This document shows positions 46,436 through 54,263 of a stretch of DNA of 64,000 nucleotides, in pieces. Positions within the stretch are counted from its first letter, which is position 1, and each line of letters starts with the position of its first letter. Source of the DNA: Thermoactinospora rubra (GTDB lineage Bacteria > Actinomycetota > Actinomycetes > Streptosporangiales > Streptosporangiaceae); assembly GCF_002093975.1 (NCBI RefSeq), contig NZ_MSZZ01000032.1:1-64000 (forward strand). The letters are read 5' to 3'. Under the pieces are notes generated by a model. That model made no database searches. It was not told the origin of the DNA and worked only from the letters and a program-made list of their open reading frames with translations. Both the position numbers and the translations under genes were made by a program.

Positions 46436-46840
46436 GTGTCCGGCAAGCCCAGCGTGCTGTTCGTCTGCGTCCACAACGCCGGACGCTCCCAGATGGCCGC
46501 CGGCTGGCTGTCCCACCTGGCCGGCGACCGCATCGAGGTCCGCTCCGCCGGTTCCGCCCCGGCCGAGGCGGTCAACCCGGTCGCCGTCCGAGCCATGGCC
46601 GAGGTCGGCGTCGACATCACCGGCCGGCGTCCCAAGATCCTCACCGCCGAGGCGGTCCAGGACTCCGACGTGGTGATCACCATGGGGTGCGGCGACGCAT
46701 GCCCGGTGTTCCCCGGCAAGCGGTACGAGGACTGGCAGCTCGACGACCCCGCCGGGAAGGACATCGAGGCCGTCCGCCCGATCCGCGACGAGATCCGCGA
46801 CCGCGTCGAGAAGCTGATCGGCGAGCTGACGGCGGGCTGA
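46436..46840 (+). CDS. arsC: Arsenate reductase, low-molecular-weight phosphatase type
   Basis: 134-residue ArsC that reduces arsenate to arsenite. The P-loop CVHNAGRS (CX5RS) begins the protein, and the resolving cysteines lie in MGCGDACPVFPG, which identifies the thioredoxin/mycoredoxin-linked class. GTG 46436 is preceded by GAGGAAGG. Its 3' end is partly duplicated downstream. In the absence of a nearby pump its product arsenite would be handled by ArsM/ArsO or a distant exporter. Confidence 0.94.
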   Translation: MSGKPSVLFVCVHNAGRSQMAAGWLSHLAGDRIEVRSAGSAPAEAVNPVAVRAMAEVGVDITGRRPKILTAEAVQDSDVVITMGCGDACPVFPGKRYEDWQLDDPAGKDIEAVRPIRDEIRDRVEKLIGELTAG

Positions 46841-46880
46841 CGGCGGACGACGGGAGCGGATCGGCGAGCTGACGGCGGGC
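46816..46880 (+). repeat. Duplication of the arsC 3' end
   Basis: A 21-base segment of the arsC end (46816-46836, GATCGGCGAGCTGACGGCGG core) is repeated exactly at 46859-46879. The repeat spacing of 43 bases places the second copy in the gap between arsC and the convergent ArsM-ArsN gene. Confidence 0.8.
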
Positions 46881-46905
46881 GACGGGCGCTGATCGGCCTC
46901 CCCGG

Positions 46906-48135
46906 CTACCCGCCCACGGCCGGGCTGCGGCGTTCCATGAGAACGACGTCCCGCCAGACCCCGTGGTGGCGGCCGATGCGTTCGCGCGTGCCGACGACCC
47001 GGAAGCCCAGCTTCCGATGCAGGGCCAGGCTGGCGGTGTTCTCCGGGAAGATGCCGCCCTGGATCGTCCAGATCCCGGCGTCCTCGCTGGCGGCGATGAA
47101 GGCGGTCAGCAACGCCCGGCCGATGCCGTGCGCCTGGCACCCGGGGTGGACGTAGAGGCTGTGCTCCACCACCCCGGCGTAGACGCACCGGCTCGAGACC
47201 GGTGAGGCGGCGACCCAGCCGAGCACCTCGCCGCTGCCGGTGTCCACCGCGACGTACCGCGGGTGCGGCAGCCTGCCGCGGTCGAACGCCTCCCAGCTCG
47301 GTGCGGCGGTCTCGAAGCTGGCGTTGCCGGTGTCCAGGCCGGCCTGGTAGATCTCCAGCACCTGGGCGGCGTCCTGCTCGCGCATCGGGCGGATCTCCAT
47401 GCCCGGCCCGATGGCGGGCTTGACGGCCTGGACGATGGCCGAATGAACCCCGTCGCCGTGATCGGCGGTGAGGCGGATGGCGATGCCTGCGAACCCCGCT
47501 CGCCGGAGGAGGTCGCGGTACTCCTCGACCGTCAGCGCCCCGGCCACGCAGCCCACGCGCCGCTCGGCCGCGGCCCGCCGTACCGGATCGGGGTCGCCGT
47601 CGGTGACCACGTCGCTGACGGCGAACCGGCCGCCGGGCCGCAGCACCCGGAAGGCCTCGGCCAGGGCGGCGGCCTTGTCGTCGGACAGGTTGATGACGCA
47701 GTTGGAGACGACCGCGTCCACCGCGTGACCGGGCAGCGGGACGGCCTCGATGGCGCCGTGCAGGAACTCGACGTTGGCCGCGCCCGCCTGGGCGGCGTTG
47801 GCGCGGGCGAGGTCGAGCATGTCGGGGCTGGCGTCCAGGCCGTACACCTTGCCGTGCGGCCCGACGCGGCGCGCCGACAGCAGCACGTCGATGCCGCCGC
47901 CGGAGCCCAGGTCCAGCACCGTCTCCCCGGCGCGCAGCCCGGCGACGGCCACCGGGTCGCCGCAGCCGAGGCCGGCGCGCAGCGCGCCTTCGGGCAGGCC
48001 CGTGGTGTCGCCGTAGCCGGCCGCGCCGAAGCAGCCCCGCTCGAACTCGCCCGCCTCGCAGTCGACGACCACCTTGCCGGCCAGCGCCTCCCGGGCCAGC
48101 TCTGAGTACCGCCGGACGACCTCGTCGTGAGCCAT
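46906..48135 (-). CDS. arsM: Arsenite methyltransferase (ArsM) fused to a GNAT acetyltransferase (ArsN-like)
   Basis: 409-residue fusion. Residues 1-244 are an ArsM-type SAM methyltransferase: VLDLGSGGGIDV binds SAM, and the three arsenite-binding cysteines are in place at Cys58 (GLGCGDP), Cys146 (SNCVINLS) and Cys196 (RVGCVAG). Residues from 246 are a GNAT domain of the phosphinothricin acetyltransferase type (MEIRPMREQD, VHPGCQAHGIGRALL, GGIFPENTASLALHRKLGF), the family of ArsN1 that acetylates arsinothricin. The start is ATG 48135 (GGAGAGG ahead). Volatilising arsenite and blocking an arsenical antibiotic in one chain is my inference. Confidence 0.85.
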   Translation of the reverse strand: MAHDEVVRRYSELAREALAGKVVVDCEAGEFERGCFGAAGYGDTTGLPEGALRAGLGCGDPVAVAGLRAGETVLDLGSGGGIDVLLSARRVGPHGKVYGLDASPDMLDLARANAAQAGAANVEFLHGAIEAVPLPGHAVDAVVSNCVINLSDDKAAALAEAFRVLRPGGRFAVSDVVTDGDPDPVRRAAAERRVGCVAGALTVEEYRDLLRRAGFAGIAIRLTADHGDGVHSAIVQAVKPAIGPGMEIRPMREQDAAQVLEIYQAGLDTGNASFETAAPSWEAFDRGRLPHPRYVAVDTGSGEVLGWVAASPVSSRCVYAGVVEHSLYVHPGCQAHGIGRALLTAFIAASEDAGIWTIQGGIFPENTASLALHRKLGFRVVGTRERIGRHHGVWRDVVLMERRSPAVGG

Positions 48136-48177
48136 CGCGCCTCTCCTTCTCGTCACAGGCCTTTAGTCGCAGGCCTT

Positions 48178-48513
48178 CTAGTCACAGGCAGGAGCCGCCG
48201 GGACGGGGTTGCCCATCACCACGTCGGCGGCGGTGGGGAAGCAGCTCACGCACTTGTCGTTGATCCGGTACAGGCTGGAGGCGCCCCGCCTGTCGACGAG
48301 CACGAAGCGCACCTCGGCCAGGATCTTCAGGTGGTGCGACACCGTCGACTGGCCGACTCCCGAGGCCGCCACGATCTCGCCCACGCTCATCGGCCTGCGC
48401 CGCCGCGCCAGCAGCGACACGATCTGGATCCGCGTCGCGTCCGCCAGCGCCCTGAACCAGCTCGCGTACTCCTCGGCCTCGGCCCGTCCCAGAGGTCCGT
48501 CCATCTCACCCAT
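48178..48513 (-). CDS. arsR2: Second ArsR-family repressor
   Basis: 111-residue winged-helix regulator. SVGEIVAASGVGQSTVSHHL is the DNA-binding part. It lacks the ELCVCDL-type site of the first ArsR; instead cysteines cluster near the C-terminus (KCVSCFP and the final PACD), like ArsR variants whose metal site evolved independently. It follows the reductase gene with an eight-base overlap and precedes the ArsM-ArsN gene by 42 bases. Its ATG sits on the edge of a palindrome, with no room for a ribosome site, so it may be leaderless or coupled. Confidence 0.85.
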   Translation of the reverse strand: MGEMDGPLGRAEAEEYASWFRALADATRIQIVSLLARRRRPMSVGEIVAASGVGQSTVSHHLKILAEVRFVLVDRRGASSLYRINDKCVSCFPTAADVVMGNPVPAAPACD

Positions 48514-49579
48514 CGATAATCGACGATAGTCGATGAATCTGGGAGGGGGAAGCGGTGGAGTCGAGCGAGATGTGCGGCGAGAGGGCATGGAGGAAGTCGA
48601 GCGCGTCGAACATCTCGCCCGCCGAGGCGACGCCGACCGTCTTGGTCCGCCCCGTGAGGGCACGGTGGACGGCTTCCACGGCGAGCGGAGCGCTGACCGC
48701 GTAGATGTCCTGGCCCCGCGCCACGGCGCGCCGCCGCGTGTCGCCGGAGCGGACGACCACGTCGACCAGGAACCTCTGCGCCGACCGCCCCCGTCCGTCC
48801 GCCGCGGCCGGTGCCGGTGTGTCCGGGGAGGTCACGTCCCTGGCCGCCTCGACGGTCATGTACGTGCGCACCTCGGGGATGGACAGGTGGCTGGGGATGG
48901 TGACGACGTCGGCCATGGTGAACTCGCCGATGACGGCGCGGCTGCCCATCGGAGCAGGGAAGGGCCACTCCAGGGTCGGCGGGTCGTCGTCGCGGTACTC
49001 CAACCGGCCGCCGGCGTAGCGGACACGCAGGCCGTTGCGCCGCTGCCGGGAGACCCTGCCCGCGGCGCGGGTCCCGGCCGTGGGGTGCCAGCTGCTCAGG
49101 CCGTACGCGACATGCGCCTCGTCGGCCGCCGTCCAGTCGCCCATGGCCGCCGTGGCCAGCAGGTCGCCCAGGCCCCCGAAGAAGGCCATCGCGGGGACGA
49201 CCACGGCTCCCTCGGCTCGCGCCCGGCTCGCGAAGCGCGCGAACGTGTCGAGGTTGGCCTCGATCTCGGCCGCGACGTCCACATAGGGAATCCCGGCCCG
49301 CAGCGCTGCCTCGATCACGGGGGCGGCCGTCGTGGCGAAGGGCCCGGCGCAGTTGATCACGGCGGCCGTGCCGGCCAGCGCGCGGTCGAGCGAGGCGGGA
49401 TCGTCGACCGACGCCGGCCGGACGTCGAGCCCCCGACCGGACGCCGCCAACTCCTCCAGCTTGCCGGCGTCCCGGCCCGCGAGCACCGGGACGAACCCGC
49501 GCTCCCGCAGCTCCGCCACCACGAAGCGCCCGGTGTGCCCGTAGGCGCCGTACACCGCGACCGCATGACCTGTTCCCAT
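48506..49579 (-). CDS. Saccharopine-dehydrogenase-like NAD(P)-binding reductase
   Basis: 357-residue protein of the trans-acting enoyl reductase/saccharopine reductase-like group. The Rossmann start is VAVYGAYGHTGRFV, followed by INCAGPFATTAAP; IPYVDVAAE is the typical linking segment. Substrates in this group vary from lipids to amino acids. It runs into arsR2 with an eight-base overlap; whether it has any part in arsenic metabolism is unknown. It diverges from the GlxA-type regulator gene. Confidence 0.82.
   Translation of the reverse strand: MGTGHAVAVYGAYGHTGRFVVAELRERGFVPVLAGRDAGKLEELAASGRGLDVRPASVDDPASLDRALAGTAAVINCAGPFATTAAPVIEAALRAGIPYVDVAAEIEANLDTFARFASRARAEGAVVVPAMAFFGGLGDLLATAAMGDWTAADEAHVAYGLSSWHPTAGTRAAGRVSRQRRNGLRVRYAGGRLEYRDDDPPTLEWPFPAPMGSRAVIGEFTMADVVTIPSHLSIPEVRTYMTVEAARDVTSPDTPAPAAADGRGRSAQRFLVDVVVRSGDTRRRAVARGQDIYAVSAPLAVEAVHRALTGRTKTVGVASAGEMFDALDFLHALSPHISLDSTASPSQIHRLSSIIDG
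48512..48534 (-). promoter_or_regulatory. Palindromic operator within the end of the reductase gene
   Basis: ATCGAC-GATA-GTCGAT at 48519-48534 is a perfect inverted repeat, followed by ATCGAT at 48512-48517, so three half-sites lie in 23 bases directly over the arsR2 start. It is a likely ArsR2 operator that also encodes the last residues of the upstream gene. Confidence 0.6.
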
Positions 49580-49677
49580 CGGTTCTCCCGTGCTCGAATG
49601 CGCGACGAAGGCATCGTGGCGAAGGGTGGCGATCCAGCACGAGTGTCCGGAACGACATCATGCGTACAATTTCCGAC

Positions 49678-50664
49678 ATGCCAAAGGTCGCGCTGGCCGT
49701 CACCGACGGGATGCTGCACTTCGAGCTCGCGGTGGCGTACGAGGTCTTCGGCGGCGACTGGACCGACGCGCCCGACCCCTGGTACGAGGTCGTCGTCTGC
49801 GGTCCGCGTGCCGCCCGGACCGGTGGCGGGTTCCGGCTCGATCCCGATTGCGGGCTCGACCAGCTGGCGCGGGCCGACACCGTGATCGTTCCCGCGTGGG
49901 CCGACGTCGACGAGGACCCGCCCGCCGACCTGGTCGACGCCGTCCGCGCGGCCCACGAAGCCGGGGCGCGGGTGGCCTCCCTCTGCACGGGCGCGTTCGT
50001 GCTGGCCGCCGCCGGCCTGCTGGACGGGCGGCGCGCCACCACGCACTGGGCGCACGCCGAGACGCTGGCCGCCCGCTACCCCCGGGTGGAGGTCGATCCG
50101 GCGGTGCTCTACGTCGACAACGGCAGCGTGCTCACCTCCGCCGGCAAGGCCGCCGCGCTGGACCTGTGCCTGCACCTGGTGCGCCGCGACCACGGCTCGG
50201 CGGTCGCCAACGCGCTGGCCCGGCGGCTGGTCGTGCCGCCGCACCGGGCCGGCGGCCAGGCCCAGTTCGTCACCACCCCGATACCCGACCAGCCCGACCA
50301 CCCTCTCGGCAGGCTGTTCCCCTGGGTGCTCGAACGGCTGGACCAGCCGTTGACGGTGGAGGCCCTGGCTCGCCAGGCGAACATGAGCTCGCGCAACCTG
50401 GCCCGCCACTTCAGGGCGATGACCGGCACCACGCCGCTGCAATGGCTGCTGACCCAGCGGATCCGCCGCGCCCAGGAGCTCCTGGAGACCACCGACGACA
50501 GCGTGGAGGCCATCGCCGAGGCCACCGGCATGGGCACCGCCACGACGCTCCGCCGCCACTTCAACCGCACGGTCGGCGTCTCCCCGGACACCTACCGCCG
50601 CACCTTCCGCAGCCGGCAGGCGCTCATCTCGGACCGACCCGTGGGAAAGTCGCTTTCGTTCTGA
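49678..50664 (+). CDS. GlxA-type transcriptional regulator (DJ-1/PfpI domain plus AraC domain)
   Basis: 328-residue regulator. The N-terminal DJ-1/PfpI-like domain (1-170) includes the nucleophile-elbow ASLCTGAFVLAAAGLL; the C-terminal AraC domain (about 215-315) has two helix-turn-helix parts (VEALARQANMSSRNLARHF, then AEATGMGTATTLRRHF). Such proteins respond to small amine or carboxyl ligands and often control a divergent gene, here the reductase at 49579. I use ATG 49678; ATG 49660 adds six residues. Confidence 0.88.
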   Translation: MPKVALAVTDGMLHFELAVAYEVFGGDWTDAPDPWYEVVVCGPRAARTGGGFRLDPDCGLDQLARADTVIVPAWADVDEDPPADLVDAVRAAHEAGARVASLCTGAFVLAAAGLLDGRRATTHWAHAETLAARYPRVEVDPAVLYVDNGSVLTSAGKAAALDLCLHLVRRDHGSAVANALARRLVVPPHRAGGQAQFVTTPIPDQPDHPLGRLFPWVLERLDQPLTVEALARQANMSSRNLARHFRAMTGTTPLQWLLTQRIRRAQELLETTDDSVEAIAEATGMGTATTLRRHFNRTVGVSPDTYRRTFRSRQALISDRPVGKSLSF

Positions 50665-50690
50665 AACGTACCGGTGAGCGGAGATGGTGA

Positions 50691-51158
50691 GTGTCGGACG
50701 ATCTCGCGCAGCTCGTGTTGTCCTTCGCTGACGAGGAGCTGATCCTCAACCGGGAGGATGTGAACGCGGAGGCCCGGGGCAATCTGGTGGCGTTCGGCGT
50801 CGGCCCGGAAAGCTTCGACGCGCGGTCCGTCGAGCGTGCGCTCGGCGTGGTTGGCGAGCGACTCGTCATGCGGTTCGTCGATGTCGCGGGGCCGGTGACG
50901 TTTTATGCCTGGTATGACGAGCAGGCCGGCCAGTTGCGGTGTTCGGTGGCCTCCGTCGAGCCGGGTGACCTGCCGTTCGAGGGGCGGTTCCGCACCGTGG
51001 ACGATCCCGCGCCTGTGCTTGCCCTGATGGCTGCGGATGCGCAGCCAGGTGTGGTGCCGTGGGCCGATCTGAGGGAAGTCTCCGCTGGGGAGGCTGCCGG
51101 CCCGGATGAGCAGGTCGAGCGCTCGTTCCCTGTTTTCGCTGTGAAGCTCACGCGGTAG
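50691..51158 (+). CDS. Hypothetical protein, possible immunity-type
   Basis: 155-residue soluble acidic protein with no family that I recognise. Features seen: an N-terminal helix (DDLAQLVLSFADEEL), a central beta-rich segment with FYAWYDEQAGQLRCSV, and PGDLPFEGRF. Its size, acidity and place just before an Imm26-like gene suggest a second immunity-type protein, but this is inference. GTG 50691 is 27 bases after the regulator's stop and has GGAGATGG upstream. Confidence 0.5.
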   Translation: MSDDLAQLVLSFADEELILNREDVNAEARGNLVAFGVGPESFDARSVERALGVVGERLVMRFVDVAGPVTFYAWYDEQAGQLRCSVASVEPGDLPFEGRFRTVDDPAPVLALMAADAQPGVVPWADLREVSAGEAAGPDEQVERSFPVFAVKLTR

Positions 51159-51220
51159 GCGTCCCCAGAGCATGTGCCCGTCCGCACAGGCGTACCTCAT
51201 GTGTGTGGTAGAACGCCAAT

Positions 51221-51724
51221 ATGAGGATGGACAAGCTGCACTTCGAACAGCTCAAGAGCGCCAGAAGGCGGCTGTCGGCCGGCGATGTTTTCGCGATGCG
51301 GATTAAAGGAAAAGGCTATTTCTTTGGAAGAGTTATCATTCCGCGGCTGCCTGAGGATCACCCTCACACGCATGAGGCGTGTCTAATATACATATATGCG
51401 CGACAGCATGACGGTCCCCTGCCGGATAATTCTTGTATGAGGCCGGACATGCTCCTTCTTCCTCCTCTCTTCACTAACAGGCTTCCCTGGAGAGCAGGCT
51501 TCTTTCAAACGGTGTCAAACGTGCCGCTCGGCACCGATGACCTACTTCCTCAGCATTGCTTCCACGATGCGATTTTCGGGCGCTACGTAGACGAGATGGA
51601 GCGCCCGATCCGCGCGAAGGTCGAGCCGTGCGGCATCTTTGGCGTGCACAGTTATTCAGGAATCAGCAGTGCCATCGGCGACGCTCTGGGCCTACCCCAG
51701 CTGGAGACTCCAGAAGATTACTGA
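51221..51724 (+). CDS. Imm26-like immunity protein
   Basis: 167-residue protein. The start resembles the Imm26 family of polymorphic-toxin immunity proteins: a helix, then GDVFAMRIKGKGYFFGRVI, and later a hydrophobic strand ACLIYIYA. Codon use is clearly AT-richer than all neighbours (for example ATTAAAGGAAAAGGC), which points to recent acquisition. No toxin gene is next to it, so it could be an orphan antidote protecting against a neighbouring strain's toxin. ATG 51221; the start could also be the ATG two codons later. Confidence 0.65.
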   Translation: MRMDKLHFEQLKSARRRLSAGDVFAMRIKGKGYFFGRVIIPRLPEDHPHTHEACLIYIYARQHDGPLPDNSCMRPDMLLLPPLFTNRLPWRAGFFQTVSNVPLGTDDLLPQHCFHDAIFGRYVDEMERPIRAKVEPCGIFGVHSYSGISSAIGDALGLPQLETPEDY

Positions 51725-51825
51725 CATGGTTTTCCCGCTGCAGAGATTAAAAAGATTGAGGTCGTTCCGCGTCGGTGCATGGCGAACCGTAGGCCGGGCG
51801 CTATGCCGGGACATCGGCCCGGGTC

Positions 51826-52566
51826 TCAGCCCCCACCCTTCGAGAAGTGCTGGTAGTCCTTCGTGCCGGACCAGTAGCCACCCCACTCCCAGCCCAGCGC
51901 CTCGAACGCCCGCACCACGCGGTCGCCGGGATTGATCACGCCCTTGCCCTGCAGCGGGCGCCGCTTGAACTTCTGCGCGTTCGCGTGCGCCGTCGTCCCC
52001 GACGCGGTCACGTACGGGTTCTCGCGCGGGTTGATGTCGATGGCCTGGCCGTAGGCGTGCTTGGACCAGCTGCTCGAACCCGTGGCCCGGCGGCAGTTGA
52101 AGGCCGAGGTGTTGTCCGCCTCGATCGAGTCGAAGTCGCTGCCCTTGTAGACGTCGACCAGCTCCATGCGCCTGATGGGCCAGCGCCAGCCGTACAGCTT
52201 GCCGAAGACGGTGACGACGTCGTCGGCGACCCGCTCGTGGACGACGAGCTCGCCCGTGTGGGCCTTGTCGTCGAAGCCCCAGTAGGTGAGCTTGATCAGC
52301 CGCAGGTCGCCGAGGGGGACCGGGCAGCCGGGGCGCCAGGAGTACGGCACGCGGTCCCTGGGCACCTTCGACACCTGCGCGGCGAACTTCGGCGGGCCGG
52401 GAGGCGTCGTCGGCCGCGGGCTCGGCGACGGGGCCGAGGAAGGAGCCGAGGCCGGGGTCGAACTAGGACTGGGCGGGGAAGTGGCGGCCGAGGTGGCCGC
52501 GGGCTCGCCCGTCGAGCAAGCCGCCACCACCAACGCCATCCCGACGAGTACGGCTGGACGCATCAT
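51826..52566 (-). CDS. Lipoprotein M15-family (VanY/DacB-like) peptidase
   Basis: 246-residue lipoprotein. The signal ends in VVAACS, then a Ser/Pro/Ala-rich linker (20-65). The zinc peptidase domain has SSSWSKHAYGQAIDINP (SxHxxGxAxD, with His and Asp ligands) and the final histidine in DYQHFSKGGG. The family cleaves D-Ala-D-Ala or L-Ala-D-Glu cross-bridges in peptidoglycan. MM start at 52566/52563 follows GGTGGGG. It stands alone. Confidence 0.87.
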   Translation of the reverse strand: MMRPAVLVGMALVVAACSTGEPAATSAATSPPSPSSTPASAPSSAPSPSPRPTTPPGPPKFAAQVSKVPRDRVPYSWRPGCPVPLGDLRLIKLTYWGFDDKAHTGELVVHERVADDVVTVFGKLYGWRWPIRRMELVDVYKGSDFDSIEADNTSAFNCRRATGSSSWSKHAYGQAIDINPRENPYVTASGTTAHANAQKFKRRPLQGKGVINPGDRVVRAFEALGWEWGGYWSGTKDYQHFSKGGG

Positions 52567-52643
52567 CGCCCCACCATATGCGACGCCGCGAGCGCCCTGG
52601 GTGATCAGCACTGGTCAGGGCACGCTCCGAGCGCCGATGCGTG

Positions 52644-54194
52644 TTACTTCGCGACTTCCTCGGTGACGCGCTCGGGACGGCCCGGGGTCCGGCCGGACCG
52701 CAGCGGCAGCTCCTTGAGGAACAGCACGGCCACGAACCCGAGCAGGGCGATGGGGACGCCGACGAGGAAGACGGTCTCCAGGGCCCGGGTGAAGGCCTCC
52801 AGAACGATCCCCCTGTACGGCTCGGGCAGCCCCTGGATCGCCTCCGGGGTGCCCAGGTGGGCGCCTCCCGCGGGAGGACGGACGTGCGCGGCGGCCATCA
52901 GCCCGGCCATCTCGTCCTTCAGCCGGTTGGTGAGGATCGCGCCGAACGCCGCCACGCCCACGGCGCCGCCCAGCGAGCGGAAGAACGACACGCCGGCCGT
53001 GGTGGCGGCCATGTCGCGCGGCTCGGCGGCGTTCTGGGCGGCGAGGATGAGCATCTGCATGGTCAGGCCCAGGCCGGCGCCGAGGACGGCGATGTCGAGG
53101 CCGACGACCCACTGCCCGGAGTCGACGTGCAGCCGCGACAGCAGGTACAGCGCGACCGCCACGAGGACCATGCCGGCCACCGGGAAGGCCTTCCACCGCC
53201 CGGTGCTGGTCACGATCTTGCCGGACACGACGCCCGAGACGAACATCGTGCCGACCATCGGCAGCATCATCAGGCCCGACGCGGTGGGCGACATGCCCTT
53301 GACGATCTGCAGGTACTGCGGCAGGTAGATCATCGCGCCGAACAGCGCGATGCCGACGAGCAGCGAGGCCAGGCTGGTCAGGACGAAGGTGCGGTCGCGG
53401 AACAGCCGCGGCGGCAGGATCGGGTCGCGCGCCCCGCGCTCGGCGAGGACGGCCAGCGCCAGCATGACCAGGCTCACCGAGCCGAGGAGGTAGGTCCACA
53501 AGGAGTTCCACTCGAACTCGTGACCGCCCAGCGAGAGCAGCAGCATGAGCGCGCCGGCGCTCGCGGTGATGGTGGTGGCGCCCCAGACGTCGACGGTCGT
53601 GTCGCGCTTGATCCTGGGCAGCCGCAGGACCTTCTGGATGACCAGGAAGGCCACGACCGCGAGCGGCACGCAGACGTAGAAGCACCAGCGCCAGCCGAGC
53701 CCGTCGGCGTCGACGAGGAAGCCGCCGAGCAGCGGGCCGGCGACGGTCGAGATGCCGAAGACCGCGCCCATGTAGCCGGAGTAGCGGCCGCGCTCGCGCG
53801 GGGAGACGACGTCGCCCAGGATCACCTGCGACAGCGCCGACAGCCCGCCGACGCCCAGGCCCTGGACGGCGCGGGCGGCGATGAGCTGGCCCATGTCCTG
53901 CGACATGCCGGCGGCCAGCGAGGCGGCGACGAAGGTCACCAGGGCGGTCTGGAACAGCAGCTTCCTGCCGAACAGGTCGGAGAGCTTGCCCCACAGCGGC
54001 GTGGAGACCGTCATGGTGAGCATGGTCGCGGTGGCGACCCACGAGTACTGCTCCTGGCCGCCGAGCTCGCCCACAATCGTCGGCAGCGCCGTACCGACCA
54101 CCGAGGTGGAGATCATCGAGGTCAGCATGGCGAGCATCAGCCCGGAGAGGATCTCCAGGATCTCGCGGTGGGTGTAGTGCGTTCGGGTTGCCAC
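52644..54194 (-). CDS. DHA2-family (14-helix) MFS drug transporter
   Basis: 516-residue exporter with 14 predicted helices. The DHA2 marks are present: LWGKLSDLFGRKLLF (motif A), AARAVQGLGVGGL (motif B) and GPLLGGFLVD (motif C). Acidic and aromatic residues in helices suggest a proton-driven drug or cation substrate. GTG 54194 begins eight bases after TATACT, so translation may be leaderless. Control by the divergent TetR gene is likely. Confidence 0.9.
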   Translation of the reverse strand: MATRTHYTHREILEILSGLMLAMLTSMISTSVVGTALPTIVGELGGQEQYSWVATATMLTMTVSTPLWGKLSDLFGRKLLFQTALVTFVAASLAAGMSQDMGQLIAARAVQGLGVGGLSALSQVILGDVVSPRERGRYSGYMGAVFGISTVAGPLLGGFLVDADGLGWRWCFYVCVPLAVVAFLVIQKVLRLPRIKRDTTVDVWGATTITASAGALMLLLSLGGHEFEWNSLWTYLLGSVSLVMLALAVLAERGARDPILPPRLFRDRTFVLTSLASLLVGIALFGAMIYLPQYLQIVKGMSPTASGLMMLPMVGTMFVSGVVSGKIVTSTGRWKAFPVAGMVLVAVALYLLSRLHVDSGQWVVGLDIAVLGAGLGLTMQMLILAAQNAAEPRDMAATTAGVSFFRSLGGAVGVAAFGAILTNRLKDEMAGLMAAAHVRPPAGGAHLGTPEAIQGLPEPYRGIVLEAFTRALETVFLVGVPIALLGFVAVLFLKELPLRSGRTPGRPERVTEEVAK

Positions 54195-54201
54195 GGTGTC
54201 G

Positions 54202-54219
54202 AGTATACGAATGTTTACT
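54202..54219. promoter_or_regulatory. TetR operator and promoter between transporter and regulator
   Basis: AGTATAC (54202-54208) and GTTTACT (54213-54219) are inverted with one mismatch around GAAT. On the minus strand the same bases contain TATACT, a -10-like box just before the transporter start. A second TGTA/TACA pair lies at about 54233-54250. Binding by the TetR protein here would block both genes. Confidence 0.55.
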
Positions 54220-54263
54220 AGCCGGGCGGCAAGTGTACGAGTCGGCATACAGTTGGGCACGTG

